A stretch of DNA of 64,000 bases from the NCBI RefSeq assembly GCF_000369625.1, contig NZ_KB850112.1, forward strand, positions 502,528-566,527, in the 5' to 3' direction. Position 1 is the first letter of the stretch; each line of letters begins with the position of its first letter. This DNA comes from Acinetobacter variabilis (GTDB taxonomy: Bacteria > Pseudomonadota > Gammaproteobacteria > Pseudomonadales > Moraxellaceae). Under the pieces are notes generated by a model. The model had not been told where the DNA came from, did not search any database, and was given only the letters and a program-made list of their open reading frames with translations. Shown piece by piece: positions 27,574 to 37,277 of the stretch. The position numbers were made by a program, and so were the translations under genes.

Positions 27574-29856
27574 ATGCACAACGATAATCAAAACAGATCA
27601 GGATTAGGTCTGTTACGTTATATCTGGACAGAGTGGATCTCGACCTTTGTCGTGCTCATCTTGCTCTTACTGACCTTAGTGATTGGAACCGGGGAAATGA
27701 TTCATGGTCAGTTACTGCGTATGGGCGAGCGTCTGTATGGTGATCCGGCGACAGGCATGCAATATTCGTTTTTGCGTGCTGAACCGAAAGCACCACAATG
27801 TGATCGTAATATTAATGTCGATCAAAAAGTTCAGGAGCAGATGAAAGCAGATGCCGCCGATGAATATGCCGATTTCTTCGGTGTACGTTCTGAAGCGGAT
27901 GTGCGTGCTGCAGTTATGCAGGCACAACAGGTCTGTGAAGAGTCCTACCAGTTCTATGATAAGGCAATAACGCATATTGAAGCGCATCCAAGTATTCGCG
28001 CTTATCGCAGTTTTGAAACCTCATTCTTTGGCATTTTCAAGTTTGGGACTGAAAACCGTGCCTTACTGTTGATTATCATGGTGGTATTTGCTGCAATCAG
28101 TGCGACATTAAAAACCCATCATATCGGTCTACGTAGCCCAGCCACCCGTATCGATTTCAAAGTCTATTCCGTGGCGATGCTGATCGCGAACAGTTTCCTA
28201 GTCTATTCTTCCTATAGCCAATATATGTCGGTGCTGAATTCCGGGGTGCCGATGGGAGACATGAAGTATGTCTACTGGCTATGGATGATTCTCTTTGGAA
28301 CATTGACCCTGATCAGTTTGTACCAAGTCATTAAGCCACCCCAGGCGACCCGAGAAGGGGGTAGTTTCGGACTGGCTTTCTTAAGCGTGCCACTGTATGC
28401 CTATATGGCTATCAGTACCGGGTTTAACTTTGTCTTCTTGATGGATTACCCGATGGGTCAGGGCATCTATCTGGGGCAACTGGTTGAATTTTCGAGCATC
28501 TTCCTGAATCTGGCCTTATTTATCTGGGCCGGTATGTTGCTGAAACAAACCCGTGTCGTAGACATGTTCCTGAATATCCTGCGTCCATGGAATCTGGCTC
28601 CAGAAACCTTGACCTGGTTAATCCTGCTGGCAGCTGCACTACCTACTGCTTATACCGGTGCATCCGGGATTTTCGTGATTGCTGCGGGTGCAATCATTTA
28701 TAAGGAAGTTTGGAATGCCGGTGGTCGCCGTCAGTTTGCCTTGGCAGCAACTGCGATGTCCGGTTCACTCGGTGTAGTACTTCGCCCATGTCTATTAATT
28801 GTTGTGGTGGCTTCATTGAACAAGGAAGTGACGACAGATATGCTGTATCACTACGGTGTCTACGTCTTCTTGCTCAGTTCAACATTGTTCCTGATCATTT
28901 CGCTATTCTTTGCTGAAAGCAAGTTCCGTATTGCTGCACCTGGTCTGGCTGCACCTCAGTCTGCACGTGCCTTTGTAAATGTGATTCCTTATATCGTGAT
29001 TTTCATTCTGATCTGGCTGTTCTACAAATATGCCTTGTCTACAGATCTGAATGAATTTACTGCACCTGTCATGATGCCAGTCATTCTGTTGATGATCGTG
29101 CTATTTGATAAGTTACGTCATGAGCCTGCACCATTACCGCCAATGGGACATTGGGATGAAACCTTAACTACCACCTTAGGTTCAGCAAATACGCCTGCAA
29201 TGGCGACCGCGGGTACAGCCATGAATGCTGAATATCGTGAAGCAGAGCATATTGAGCAGCAGGGCAGTGAGCTGGCTGTAGACCATGGTGTAAAACGTTC
29301 GACTGTTGGTAAAAGCTTGCGTCAAGTCGGCTTCTGGAAATCATTACACATTTCGACCAGTGAAACGGTTGGACACATTGGTGCGCTGGTGATCCTGATG
29401 GCACTGTCTGTCAGTGTGGGTGGCCTGCTGGAACGTATGGAAATTATGGAAGCGTTCCCGACAGATATCAGCAGTACCATTCTGGTGATTTCCATGATTG
29501 TTGGCCTGATGGTGTTCGTTGGCATGATTATGGATCCATTCGGCGCAGTGATCCTAATTTCAGCAACGGTTGCACCAGTGGCCTATCAGTATGGAATTCA
29601 TCCGGTGCACTTCTGGATGATTACCTTGATTGGTTTCGAGCTGGGTTATGTGACACCGCCAGTTGCCCTGAATCATCTGTTAGCAAGGCAATCCATTGGT
29701 GATGCTGAGGTAGCCGAGGCGGATGCAGAAGTTCGACATAAGTCCTTCTATTACCGTTATGAGCGCTGGATTTTACCGATGATCGTGTTACTGCCAGCGA
29801 TGTTGATCATTGCCTATGTACCTTATGTATTTAAGCTCTTCGGCTGGTATCAGTAA
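27574..29856 (+). CDS. TRAP transporter large permease (DctM-type) with long N-terminal extension
   Basis: 760 residues, about 18 hydrophobic helices. The C-terminal two thirds resembles DctM (PF06808), with small-residue helices such as LPTAYTGASGIFVIAAGAI and GFELGYVTPPVALNHLLA. The first 330 residues contain an extra helix, a roughly 120-residue soluble loop (about 45-160, with two Cys in PQCDRN and QQVCEES), and four helices that may replace the small DctQ subunit. TRAP transporters import organic acids with a sodium gradient and a periplasmic binding protein. No DctP gene is present here. A hydrophilic stretch near residues 510-590 splits the DctM part. Confidence 0.85.
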   Translation: MHNDNQNRSGLGLLRYIWTEWISTFVVLILLLLTLVIGTGEMIHGQLLRMGERLYGDPATGMQYSFLRAEPKAPQCDRNINVDQKVQEQMKADAADEYADFFGVRSEADVRAAVMQAQQVCEESYQFYDKAITHIEAHPSIRAYRSFETSFFGIFKFGTENRALLLIIMVVFAAISATLKTHHIGLRSPATRIDFKVYSVAMLIANSFLVYSSYSQYMSVLNSGVPMGDMKYVYWLWMILFGTLTLISLYQVIKPPQATREGGSFGLAFLSVPLYAYMAISTGFNFVFLMDYPMGQGIYLGQLVEFSSIFLNLALFIWAGMLLKQTRVVDMFLNILRPWNLAPETLTWLILLAAALPTAYTGASGIFVIAAGAIIYKEVWNAGGRRQFALAATAMSGSLGVVLRPCLLIVVVASLNKEVTTDMLYHYGVYVFLLSSTLFLIISLFFAESKFRIAAPGLAAPQSARAFVNVIPYIVIFILIWLFYKYALSTDLNEFTAPVMMPVILLMIVLFDKLRHEPAPLPPMGHWDETLTTTLGSANTPAMATAGTAMNAEYREAEHIEQQGSELAVDHGVKRSTVGKSLRQVGFWKSLHISTSETVGHIGALVILMALSVSVGGLLERMEIMEAFPTDISSTILVISMIVGLMVFVGMIMDPFGAVILISATVAPVAYQYGIHPVHFWMITLIGFELGYVTPPVALNHLLARQSIGDAEVAEADAEVRHKSFYYRYERWILPMIVLLPAMLIIAYVPYVFKLFGWYQ

Positions 29857-29868
29857 TTTAAGCAAATA

Positions 29869-29896
29869 AAAAAAGCACTTTCGGGTGCTTTTTTTA
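29869..29896. terminator. Terminator between the TRAP permease and EamA genes
   Basis: AAAAGCAC and GTGCTTTT with a short TTTCGG loop, flanked by A and T runs, between two convergent genes; usable in both directions. Confidence 0.85.
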
Positions 29897-29904
29897 TTGT
29901 GGCC

Positions 29905-30780
29905 TTAACGCAGTCTAAGCTTATTTTGTAAAGCAGGACTACACAGTAAAATCCCACAAAAAATCAGCCCTAGTCCGAGCAGACTATAGAGATCCGGAAC
30001 TTCCTGCCAGAATATAAAACCCCATAAGCCAGCAAAGAAAATCGCAATATAGTTCACTGGCCCAATCTGACCAGCAGGTGCCAGTTTATAAGCATTGGAT
30101 AGAAATAACTGGCTGGTATTTGCCAATAAACCGGCTGCAATTAAATAACCGAGTTCAGTCAGAGTATAAGGACGCCAATGCCAGAACATTGGAACCATGG
30201 AAATCAGGGTGCCGATCAGACAGAAATAAAACACAATCCGTTCTGGTGGTTCGGTTTGAGTTAGGGCGCGTACAGTAACAAAAGCCATAGCAGCCAGGAA
30301 GCTGGCACTCAAGCCAATCACAGACATCAGGTTAAATAAACCGGAATCAGGCTTAGCCACGCACAACACGCCAATAAAACCGATCGCAGCAGCCAGTAAC
30401 ATGCTTTGAGTGACTTTTTCTTTTAGAAACAGCCAGGCAATCAGTGGAATAAAAATCGGTGAGGAATAGGTGAAGACCATGGCATTGGAGAGCTTTAAAT
30501 GTGCAATGGCATAGAAAAAGCCATACATCGCTGTCAGACCTGCGACAGAACGCCAGGTGTGCATCCAGAGTTTTTCAGTTTTAAAAAAGCTAATGCCTTT
30601 ATTAAAGATTAATGGCAGAAAGATAAACAGGCCGACAAAATTCCGGAAAAATACCACCGTGGCATTGTCAACCGTGTGTGAGGCGAAGCGGATACAGACG
30701 CCCATGACTGAAAACAGAAAAGCGGAACAGGTCAGAAAGACAATTGCCTTAACCAGATGCGAGGGAGAGGCTACACTCAT
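29905..30780 (-). CDS. EamA-family (drug/metabolite) exporter
   Basis: 291 residues with ten predicted membrane helices in two repeated EamA halves (each ending with a P-x-x-x-x-x-x-G-W or W-x-F-x-E segment, e.g. SSPIFIPLIAWLFLKEKV and NYIAIFFAGLWGFIFWQEV). The family exports metabolites such as amino acids and nucleotides. The substrate cannot be told. Single gene with its own ATG at 30780. Confidence 0.85.
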   Translation of the reverse strand: MSVASPSHLVKAIVFLTCSAFLFSVMGVCIRFASHTVDNATVVFFRNFVGLFIFLPLIFNKGISFFKTEKLWMHTWRSVAGLTAMYGFFYAIAHLKLSNAMVFTYSSPIFIPLIAWLFLKEKVTQSMLLAAAIGFIGVLCVAKPDSGLFNLMSVIGLSASFLAAMAFVTVRALTQTEPPERIVFYFCLIGTLISMVPMFWHWRPYTLTELGYLIAAGLLANTSQLFLSNAYKLAPAGQIGPVNYIAIFFAGLWGFIFWQEVPDLYSLLGLGLIFCGILLCSPALQNKLRLR

Positions 30781-30840
30781 GGGGGAACTTAGCTAGAAAA
30801 TCTGTGGATATTCTAGCTGAAAATCCCTAACTCATTCTGA

Positions 30841-31260
30841 CTATTGTGCCAGTTGTGCTTCGAGTAACTTGATTTGTTCCTCTTTGAGTTTAATCAGCTC
30901 ATCCGCATCACTATGCTGTTGCTTCAGGCTTTTTTCCTGCTCATTGAGCTGTTGCTGGATATCTTCCAGTTTGGCAATTTCTTCTTTCGCCAAAGTAGCA
31001 TTCTCAGTAAGTTCTTCTCTTATAATAGAGGCATCGACTAGGACATTTTCAGAAGTAGGCACAATTTCTTCCAGTTCAGCTTCTGCTTTAGGTGCTGCTT
31101 GTGTCACCGGTGCATGCATCAAGTTACCCTGATGTGCCGGTAATGTTTCATTTTGCGTGAGAAAAAACTGTGTAATTATTAAAACAGCAATAATCACAAC
31201 AATTAATCCACTCACTATTCCCCATAAAAGTTTAGGATTTTGTCGATGATCTAGAGTCAT
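30841..31260 (-). CDS. Single-span membrane protein with C-terminal coiled coil, unknown function
   Basis: 139 residues: a short basic cytoplasmic start, one membrane helix (about 12-34, LLWGIVSGLIVVIIAVLII), an Ala/Pro/Glu linker, then a Lys/Glu/Gln-rich coiled coil (about 85-139). It is the third gene of a prlC operon, 14 bases after the YheV-like gene. No family recognised. Confidence 0.65.
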   Translation of the reverse strand: MTLDHRQNPKLLWGIVSGLIVVIIAVLIITQFFLTQNETLPAHQGNLMHAPVTQAAPKAEAELEEIVPTSENVLVDASIIREELTENATLAKEEIAKLEDIQQQLNEQEKSLKQQHSDADELIKLKEEQIKLLEAQLAQ

Positions 31261-31274
31261 TTAGGTTCCCGAAA

Positions 31275-31502
31275 TTATTCTTTTGGCTGACGGGGTTTAA
31301 ACTGAATCACACCAATTTCATCCGGAACGGCTGGTGACTCAGGTTCCTCGATATGGGTAGGACGGTTTTCTTCATACCCACATTCGATACATTCAATCCA
31401 TTCAGCTTCACCAGAGGTCAGCATAACGATCCGATCTAACGCCTGACATTTAGGACATTTTGCGCCTGCAATGAAACGACGTTTGATAGCCATCATACTC
31501 AC
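31275..31502 (-). CDS. YheV-type (DUF2387) zinc-ribbon protein
   Basis: 75 residues with a four-cysteine zinc ribbon, C-x2-C (AKCPKCQALDR) and C-x2-C (IECIECGYEE), and an acidic C-terminal half. The family is called YheV-like putative metal-binding protein; its role is unknown. The tandem methionines MSMMAIKRR leave the exact start unsure. It lies 25 bases downstream of prlC and is probably co-transcribed. Confidence 0.8.
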   Translation of the reverse strand: MSMMAIKRRFIAGAKCPKCQALDRIVMLTSGEAEWIECIECGYEENRPTHIEEPESPAVPDEIGVIQFKPRQPKE

Positions 31503-31527
31503 CCTGTGATTTACTTAAAAACGTAGT

Positions 31528-33567
31528 TTAAGCGTTTTTAGAGCGGTTCGTCCAACCTTGATGACGTAACAAAGCATCTATTTTTGGCTCTCGTCCACGG
31601 AAATTGATAAATGCGTCAAGTGCTGTATCTTTTCCGCCAACTGCTAGAATTTTTTGTCTAAACTGCTTTCCGGTTTCAGTGTTAAAAATTCCTTCTTCTT
31701 CGAAGCGATCGAAGGCATCACTGGCCAAAACTTCTGCCCATTTATAAGAATAATAGCCCGCTGCATATCCACCCGCGAAGATATGACTGAAGCTGTGCTG
31801 GAACCGGTTATATGGTGTAGTGGGTAAAACGGCGTATTTTTCACGAATCTCGTTCAAGGTTGCCTGAATCTGTTCAGCATTCAATGCCGGATTGGCACGG
31901 TGAATGCTCAGGTCGAATAAAGCAAATTCCAGCTGACGCAAAGTTTGCATACCGGACTGGAAGAAGCGAGCATCCAGTAAGGCTTTTAACAAGTCAGCAG
32001 GTAAGGCTTCCTTGGTTTCGATATGTTCGCTAAGCAGGTTTAAACTGTCCTGATCCCAAGCCCAGAATTCCATAAACTGGCTTGGTAGCTCAACAGCATC
32101 CCAATCCACGCCGTGTGTACCAGCCACAGCAATATTGTCCACTTCTGTCAGCATATGATGCAGACCGTGACCAAACTCATGGAACAGGGTAATCACTTCA
32201 TCATGAGTCAGTAGTGCAGGGCGGTTACCGACTGGTGGAGTAAAGTTTGCCACCATATAACAGATCGGTTTTTGCAGACCTTCAGCAATTTGCATGCGTG
32301 ACCGGAAGCCGCTCATCCAGGCACCGCCACGTTTGCCCTGACGCGCATAGAGGTCAAAATAGAAACCGCCAATCACTTCGCCTTGGTCTTCCAGTTCAAA
32401 ATAACGTGCATCTGGATGCCAAACTGGCGCTTCACGTTCAATCACCTGAATGTCATATAAACGTTTCAGGATACTGAACAGACCTTGCAAGATTTTTGGA
32501 GCTGGAAAGTAGGGTTTGAGTGATTCCTGAGACAGATTAAACTGCTGCATTTTCAGCTTTTCAGAATAGTAACTGCTGTCCCAAGGTTTTAAGTCAGTAA
32601 TACCATCTTCAGCAGCGATGGCTTTCAGTTCAGCCACTTCCTGTTCAGCAGGCGCACGGGCATGTTCTGCCAGATCACGCAGGAATTCATCCACAGCTTC
32701 GACATTTGGTGCCATTTTGCTGGCCAGTGAATATTCGGCATAGTTATTAAAGCCTAATAGCGCTGCTATTTCCTGACGTAGTTTCAGGATCTCTTCCATG
32801 ATGGCTGTATTGTCAAATTCAGTCTGTTCGGACTGATCTGACGCGCGTGTGGTATAGGCTTTATAGAGTTCTTCACGCAGGCCACGATCTTGGGCATGAG
32901 TCATAATTGCCAGATAAGACGGAAAATCTAAAGTGGCAACCGGCTGATCCAGTTCACGTTGCTGGCCATATTGTTTTAACAGTTCAATATTACTTTCAGA
33001 CAGACCAGCTAATTCTTCTTCCTTAAGTGGTCTGAAATAGGCTTGAGTTGCATCCAGTACATGATTGGAGAAATCTGAGGAAAGTTGTGATAAACGTGCA
33101 GAAATTTCTGCATAGCGTTTTTTTGCTTCACCCTCTAGCGCTACGCCTGACAATTTAAAGTCACGTAGCGCCAGTTTAATTGCACTTTGCTGAGCTTCCG
33201 GTAATTCATTAAAAACTGGTGCATCCTGTACATGTTGATAGGTTTGATACAGGGCCGTATGCTGACCTAGCTGAGTATAGTAATCACTTAGACCCGGTAA
33301 TAATGCCTGATAGACATCACGGGTTTCACTATTATTCATGACTGCGTTCAGATGCGACAAAACGCCCCAGGACTCGCTCATATTATTTTCTAGCGTATCA
33401 ACCTGTTTTAGGACCGCAAGTTGTTCCTGGACAGTATAAGGTGTCTGGGTCAGTTCATTTAGAAATTGCAAACCTTGCTGAATGCAGTTTTCAATTTTTT
33501 GTTTAAGGTCTGCCAGCGTAATCTGATCGAATTGTGGAACGGGTAAAGTTGCTTTTTCTAATGTCAT
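31528..33567 (-). CDS. prlC: Oligopeptidase A (M3 metallopeptidase)
   Basis: 679 residues from the ATG at 33567, which aligns with the family start; the 33633 start adds 22 unlikely residues. The zinc motif HEFGHGLHH gives H-E-x-x-H, and a downstream Glu lies in VELPSQFMEFWAWD. Cytoplasmic M3 peptidases break short peptides, including cleaved signal peptides; E. coli PrlC does this. First gene of a three-gene set. Confidence 0.93.
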   Translation of the reverse strand: MTLEKATLPVPQFDQITLADLKQKIENCIQQGLQFLNELTQTPYTVQEQLAVLKQVDTLENNMSESWGVLSHLNAVMNNSETRDVYQALLPGLSDYYTQLGQHTALYQTYQHVQDAPVFNELPEAQQSAIKLALRDFKLSGVALEGEAKKRYAEISARLSQLSSDFSNHVLDATQAYFRPLKEEELAGLSESNIELLKQYGQQRELDQPVATLDFPSYLAIMTHAQDRGLREELYKAYTTRASDQSEQTEFDNTAIMEEILKLRQEIAALLGFNNYAEYSLASKMAPNVEAVDEFLRDLAEHARAPAEQEVAELKAIAAEDGITDLKPWDSSYYSEKLKMQQFNLSQESLKPYFPAPKILQGLFSILKRLYDIQVIEREAPVWHPDARYFELEDQGEVIGGFYFDLYARQGKRGGAWMSGFRSRMQIAEGLQKPICYMVANFTPPVGNRPALLTHDEVITLFHEFGHGLHHMLTEVDNIAVAGTHGVDWDAVELPSQFMEFWAWDQDSLNLLSEHIETKEALPADLLKALLDARFFQSGMQTLRQLEFALFDLSIHRANPALNAEQIQATLNEIREKYAVLPTTPYNRFQHSFSHIFAGGYAAGYYSYKWAEVLASDAFDRFEEEGIFNTETGKQFRQKILAVGGKDTALDAFINFRGREPKIDALLRHQGWTNRSKNA

Positions 33568-33638
33568 GTCGTTTCTGCCGAAGTCATTTCCTATGTTAAA
33601 TCTAGATGTAGGGCTTATTGGCAGGGAAATCAAGCTAT

Positions 33639-34193
33639 CTATAATTTTTTCTCAATTTTTTGATTTAAGGTTGTTAAAGATTTATTGATATTTTTTAATT
33701 GTTCTAAGATGCCGCCATTGGATGAAGGAAGAGATTCTAGTTCATTTATATCGATAATAGAGATATTAGTGATTTTTGTTTTCCAGAGGTTCAAAGGATG
33801 TTTATAAAAATAAGTCACAGTGAAGGTGATAGATGTATTCTTTAATGATTCTTTAAGACCTCCATATTGTCCCCAACCATATATGTAACTTTGATTAGGT
33901 GGAAATACTGTTATTCCATTTTTAAAAATACCAGAATCAAAAAATTGCTTATTAGAATTTAATTTCTCAATTCCAAATGCTGCTTGAGGAATAGGCTGGT
34001 CGCTGAAGATTCTTACATTGTGAGCAATAGATTTACCGATATTTTTAATATGAAGTTGAATTAAAGATTCTTTTCCATAATGAGGTGTAGCAAAAATTAG
34101 AACCTGTGGCTGTTGATCTGATTTAAACACTGCATAGGTTACAAGTAGAGCTGTGAGGGAAATGATTAATGTAAGAATATTAACTGTATCCAA
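33639..34193 (-). CDS. AT-rich hypothetical membrane-anchored protein
   Basis: 184 residues: an N-terminal membrane helix (about 4-22, NILTLIISLTALLVTYAVF), then a predicted beta-rich domain (LIQLHIKNIGKSIAHNVRIF resembles an Ig-like fold of the kind found in membrane-anchored phage- or defence-linked proteins), ending in a short coiled coil with LEQLKNINKSLTTLNQKIE. Base and codon use are clearly more AT-rich than its neighbours prlC and rnr, so it may have been acquired. No family recognised. Confidence 0.6.
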   Translation of the reverse strand: MDTVNILTLIISLTALLVTYAVFKSDQQPQVLIFATPHYGKESLIQLHIKNIGKSIAHNVRIFSDQPIPQAAFGIEKLNSNKQFFDSGIFKNGITVFPPNQSYIYGWGQYGGLKESLKNTSITFTVTYFYKHPLNLWKTKITNISIIDINELESLPSSNGGILEQLKNINKSLTTLNQKIEKKL

Positions 34194-34232
34194 TTTATAA
34201 TTTTCCTTTTAATTAGTATATTGATTATAAAT

Positions 34233-34260
34233 AAAAAGAGCGCCGTAGCGCTCTTTTTAT
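34233..34260. terminator. Terminator after rnr
   Basis: Perfect arms AAAAAGAGCGC and GCGCTCTTTTT with a 4-base loop. On the minus strand it lies 13 bases past the rnr stop. Confidence 0.85.
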
Positions 34261-34272
34261 GATCATCAAACA

Positions 34273-36720
34273 TTATTCAGTCTTGGCTTTTGCATTCGAC
34301 TTTTTCTTTTTGATCTTGGCTTTTTTCTTTACTTTATCTTTAGCCTTTGCTTCAGACTTTCCTGCAGATTTTTTAGCAGGCTTTTTGCTGTAGGAACTGG
34401 GCTTTGATTTGTCTTTTTTGCGTCGTATGGGCTGTTCTCCATCATCACTGGGCTGGGCTTTTTGCGCACGCTCATGATTATTGAAGACTTCCTCTTTTGC
34501 TTCCAGACGTGGTGCAGGTTTTTTTTCTGCGACACGTGGAGCACGGGCGCGAATTGGACGACCCGCATGAGTCAATTGCTGGATCAGCTCAAAATCAATT
34601 TTGCGTTCTTCCAAATTGACTCCTGCAACCTTGATCTTCACTTCATCACCTAGGCCGAAGATCTGACCACGGTTCTGGCCGACCAGACTCTGGCTGCTTT
34701 GATCAAAGACAAAGAAGTCATCGCCCAACTGGCTGACATGCACCATACCATCGACATAGAGGTCTTTCAGCGTGACAAATAAACCAAATTCAGCCGTTGC
34801 ACTGATAATGCCAACAAACTCTTCACCTAAATGCTGCTGCATATAGTGACATTTCAGCCAGGTCGTTACAGAGCGGGAAGCTTCATCAGCACGGCGTTCT
34901 GTTGCTGAGAAATGCTCACCGGCATCATCTAAAGAGGCACCTGAAATTGGATATGGCTTTTTACTCAGATGGGCTTTGATAGCACGATGTAATAACAGAT
35001 CTGGGTAACGGCGAATTGGAGAGGTGAAGTGCGTATACGCTTCATAAGCCAGACCAAAGTGACCAGCATTGTCGGCACCATAATAGGCCTGCATCATGGA
35101 GCGTAATAACACGGCATGAATACTTGGCGCATCAATCCGGTCTTTGGTCGCTTCAATGACTGCCTGATAATCGGCCTGGGTTGGCTGTTCCGGGAATGGC
35201 AGACCCAGCAGTTTCACGAAATCACGAACTTTCTGGATACGCGAAAACTCAGGTGGTTGATGCACCCGGTACAGCATCGGTATTTCATTTTTCAATGCAT
35301 ATTCAGCTGCTGCAACGTTGGCCAGCAACATACATTCTTCAATCAGCTTATGCGCATCATTACGGGTACGTGGCAGAATTTCATTAATACCACCCAGCTC
35401 ATCGAAAGTCATATAGGTTTCAATGGTTTCGAATTCCATTGCATTACGTTCAGCACGCAAGCCTTTTAGAATTTGATACAACTGGAACAGGGTATTTAGT
35501 GATTTACGTACACTACGATCTTCAGTAATCGCTGTACTGTCACCTTCAAAATACTTCGCGACCTGGTCATAAGTCAGACGTGCTTTGGAATGCATCACCG
35601 AAGGATAGAATTCATACCCGGTCACTCGGCCAGCACGTGACAGTTTCAGGTCACAGACCATGCACAGACGATCGACATTCGGATTTAATGAACACAGGCC
35701 ATTAGAGAGTGCTTCAGGCAACATTGGTAAAACGAAGTGTGGGAAATACACGGATGTTCCACGTTCTTGAGCTTCATCATCCAATGGTTTGCCCGGACGT
35801 ACATAATGACTCACATCAGCAATTGCAACGACCACACGATAGCCACCGCCCGGACGTTTTTCTGCATAGACTGCATCATCAAAGTCACGTGCATCTTCAC
35901 CATCAATAGTGACAAGCGCTAAATCACGTAGATCGACACGGCCGTCACGATCTTTGGCAGAAGGCTCTTTAAAACTTTCCGCTTCTTTCAAGACTTCTTC
36001 AGGGAATTCATATGGCAGGCCATATTCCAGAATCGTCTGTGGAATGATGATTTCGGTATCGGCTTTGTCTGCCATCGACTGCACAATATGGCCAGTCGCA
36101 AATTCTTCTTTGGTCGGGTAGGTGTCAATTGCCACGCGGATTGAATCGCCGACTTTGACCTTGGCATGCTCGATCAGCTCTTTTTCTAGAGTAATAGGCT
36201 GATGTGCATTTGGATTAGCTGGCTGAACAAAGTATTCGCCTTCGTATTCAGACACTTTACCAATGATCTGTTTGACACGATGCTGCAAGACCTCGGTAAT
36301 AAAGCCCCATGCCTTACCTTTGCGGTCTACTGAGGTCTGACGGACTTTGACACGGTCACCATTAAAGACCTGACGCAATTCACGCTCAGGTAAGAGCAGG
36401 TCATCTTCACCTGAAATATTGGCTGTACCGCTTCCCTTGGAGTTGATATATACCGTTGCTTCATGCTCAGGTTGTTCCGCCGCGATCTGGAACTTGTAAC
36501 CGTCTTTCATCAATTGCCCGTCACGTACCATCGCAATCAGACGATGGCTCAGGGCATCAATACTTTTTTGATCGGCAATTTCAAAATATTCCACCAGGTC
36601 GGCATGGGACAGGGCAGTTTTTTCTTCTATAGTTTCGAGAATCAGGGTACGGCTTGGAATAGGGTTGTCATAACGTTCGGCTTCAGCTTTTGCTTCAGGA
36701 TCGACCCAATTTTTCATCAT
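34273..36720 (-). CDS. rnr: Ribonuclease R (3'-5' exoribonuclease)
   Basis: 815 residues in the RNase R order: N-terminal helix-turn-helix, two cold-shock domains (70-230), RNB catalytic domain with the metal-binding acidic cluster DGEDARDFDDAV, an S1 domain (about 640-725), and a Lys-rich C-terminal tail with many KKK runs. RNase R degrades structured RNA and takes part in tmRNA-linked quality control. Single gene with its own terminator. Confidence 0.95.
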   Translation of the reverse strand: MMKNWVDPEAKAEAERYDNPIPSRTLILETIEEKTALSHADLVEYFEIADQKSIDALSHRLIAMVRDGQLMKDGYKFQIAAEQPEHEATVYINSKGSGTANISGEDDLLLPERELRQVFNGDRVKVRQTSVDRKGKAWGFITEVLQHRVKQIIGKVSEYEGEYFVQPANPNAHQPITLEKELIEHAKVKVGDSIRVAIDTYPTKEEFATGHIVQSMADKADTEIIIPQTILEYGLPYEFPEEVLKEAESFKEPSAKDRDGRVDLRDLALVTIDGEDARDFDDAVYAEKRPGGGYRVVVAIADVSHYVRPGKPLDDEAQERGTSVYFPHFVLPMLPEALSNGLCSLNPNVDRLCMVCDLKLSRAGRVTGYEFYPSVMHSKARLTYDQVAKYFEGDSTAITEDRSVRKSLNTLFQLYQILKGLRAERNAMEFETIETYMTFDELGGINEILPRTRNDAHKLIEECMLLANVAAAEYALKNEIPMLYRVHQPPEFSRIQKVRDFVKLLGLPFPEQPTQADYQAVIEATKDRIDAPSIHAVLLRSMMQAYYGADNAGHFGLAYEAYTHFTSPIRRYPDLLLHRAIKAHLSKKPYPISGASLDDAGEHFSATERRADEASRSVTTWLKCHYMQQHLGEEFVGIISATAEFGLFVTLKDLYVDGMVHVSQLGDDFFVFDQSSQSLVGQNRGQIFGLGDEVKIKVAGVNLEERKIDFELIQQLTHAGRPIRARAPRVAEKKPAPRLEAKEEVFNNHERAQKAQPSDDGEQPIRRKKDKSKPSSYSKKPAKKSAGKSEAKAKDKVKKKAKIKKKKSNAKAKTE

Positions 36721-36938
36721 ATCTTTAAAGTGTCCTTGGAGATAGGTTTAGCATAAGTCATGTCAGTGCAGACTGCACGTAAATGATTGCAATAATCTGT
36801 TTAAGTTTTCGATTTTTGGCTAATTTTAGATAACTGGGAATTTATCGGGTTTTTCAGGACTTAAATGACTAAAAACAGGGAAATTGTTTAAAAAGTATTT
36901 AAACGAGCAAAAATATGCAGTTTTTTTTCAAGCTGTGC

Positions 36939-36967
36939 TTGCAGTGCTATGCCGAAATTTGTATTAT
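36939..36967 (+). promoter_or_regulatory. Promoter for the tRNA-Ser gene
   Basis: TTGCAG (36939-36944), 17-base spacer, TATTAT (36962-36967), just upstream of the tRNA. Confidence 0.6.
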
Positions 36968-36980
36968 GGCGGCACGTTAC

Positions 36981-37070
36981 GGTGAGATGGGTGAGTGGCT
37001 GAAACCACGTCCCTGCTAAGGACGCATACGGGTAACTGTATCGAGGGTTCGAATCCCTCTCTCACCGCCA
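36981..37070 (+). tRNA. tRNA-Ser (anticodon GCT)
   Basis: 90 bases with a long variable arm typical of class II tRNA. Acceptor GGTGAGA pairs with TCTCACC, the anticodon loop is CTGCTAA, the T-loop is GGTTCGAATCC, and CCA is encoded. It decodes AGC and AGU. Confidence 0.95.
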
Positions 37071-37083
37071 CTTTACTTATGTC

Positions 37084-37160
37084 GCGCTCATAGCTCAGCT
37101 GGATAGAGCACTTGGCTACGAACTAAGGGGTCGGGAGTTCGAATCTCTCTGAGCGCACCA
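37084..37160 (+). tRNA. tRNA-Arg (anticodon ACG), copy 1
   Basis: 77 bases: acceptor GCGCTCA / TGAGCGC, anticodon loop CTACGAA, T-loop GTTCGAATC, encoded CCA. The ACG anticodon is normally converted to ICG by TadA. It is 13 bases after tRNA-Ser, so it is probably on the same transcript. Base-for-base identical to the copy at 38111. Confidence 0.95.
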
Positions 37161-37172
37161 ACTTGAACAATG

Positions 37173-37196
37173 AACCGCACATGTTGCGGTTTTTTT
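37173..37196 (+). terminator. Terminator after tRNA-Ser/tRNA-Arg
   Basis: AACCGCA and TGCGGTT with a CATGT-type loop followed by seven T. A terminator with the same CCGCA/TGCGG core follows tRNA-Arg copy 2. Confidence 0.8.
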
Positions 37197-37277
37197 GTGC
37201 CTAAAATTTACAGAATCCGCCTCAAACACATGCTAAAAATAAATCCTAGATGACTCAATAATAATAAGGGCAGCGTG

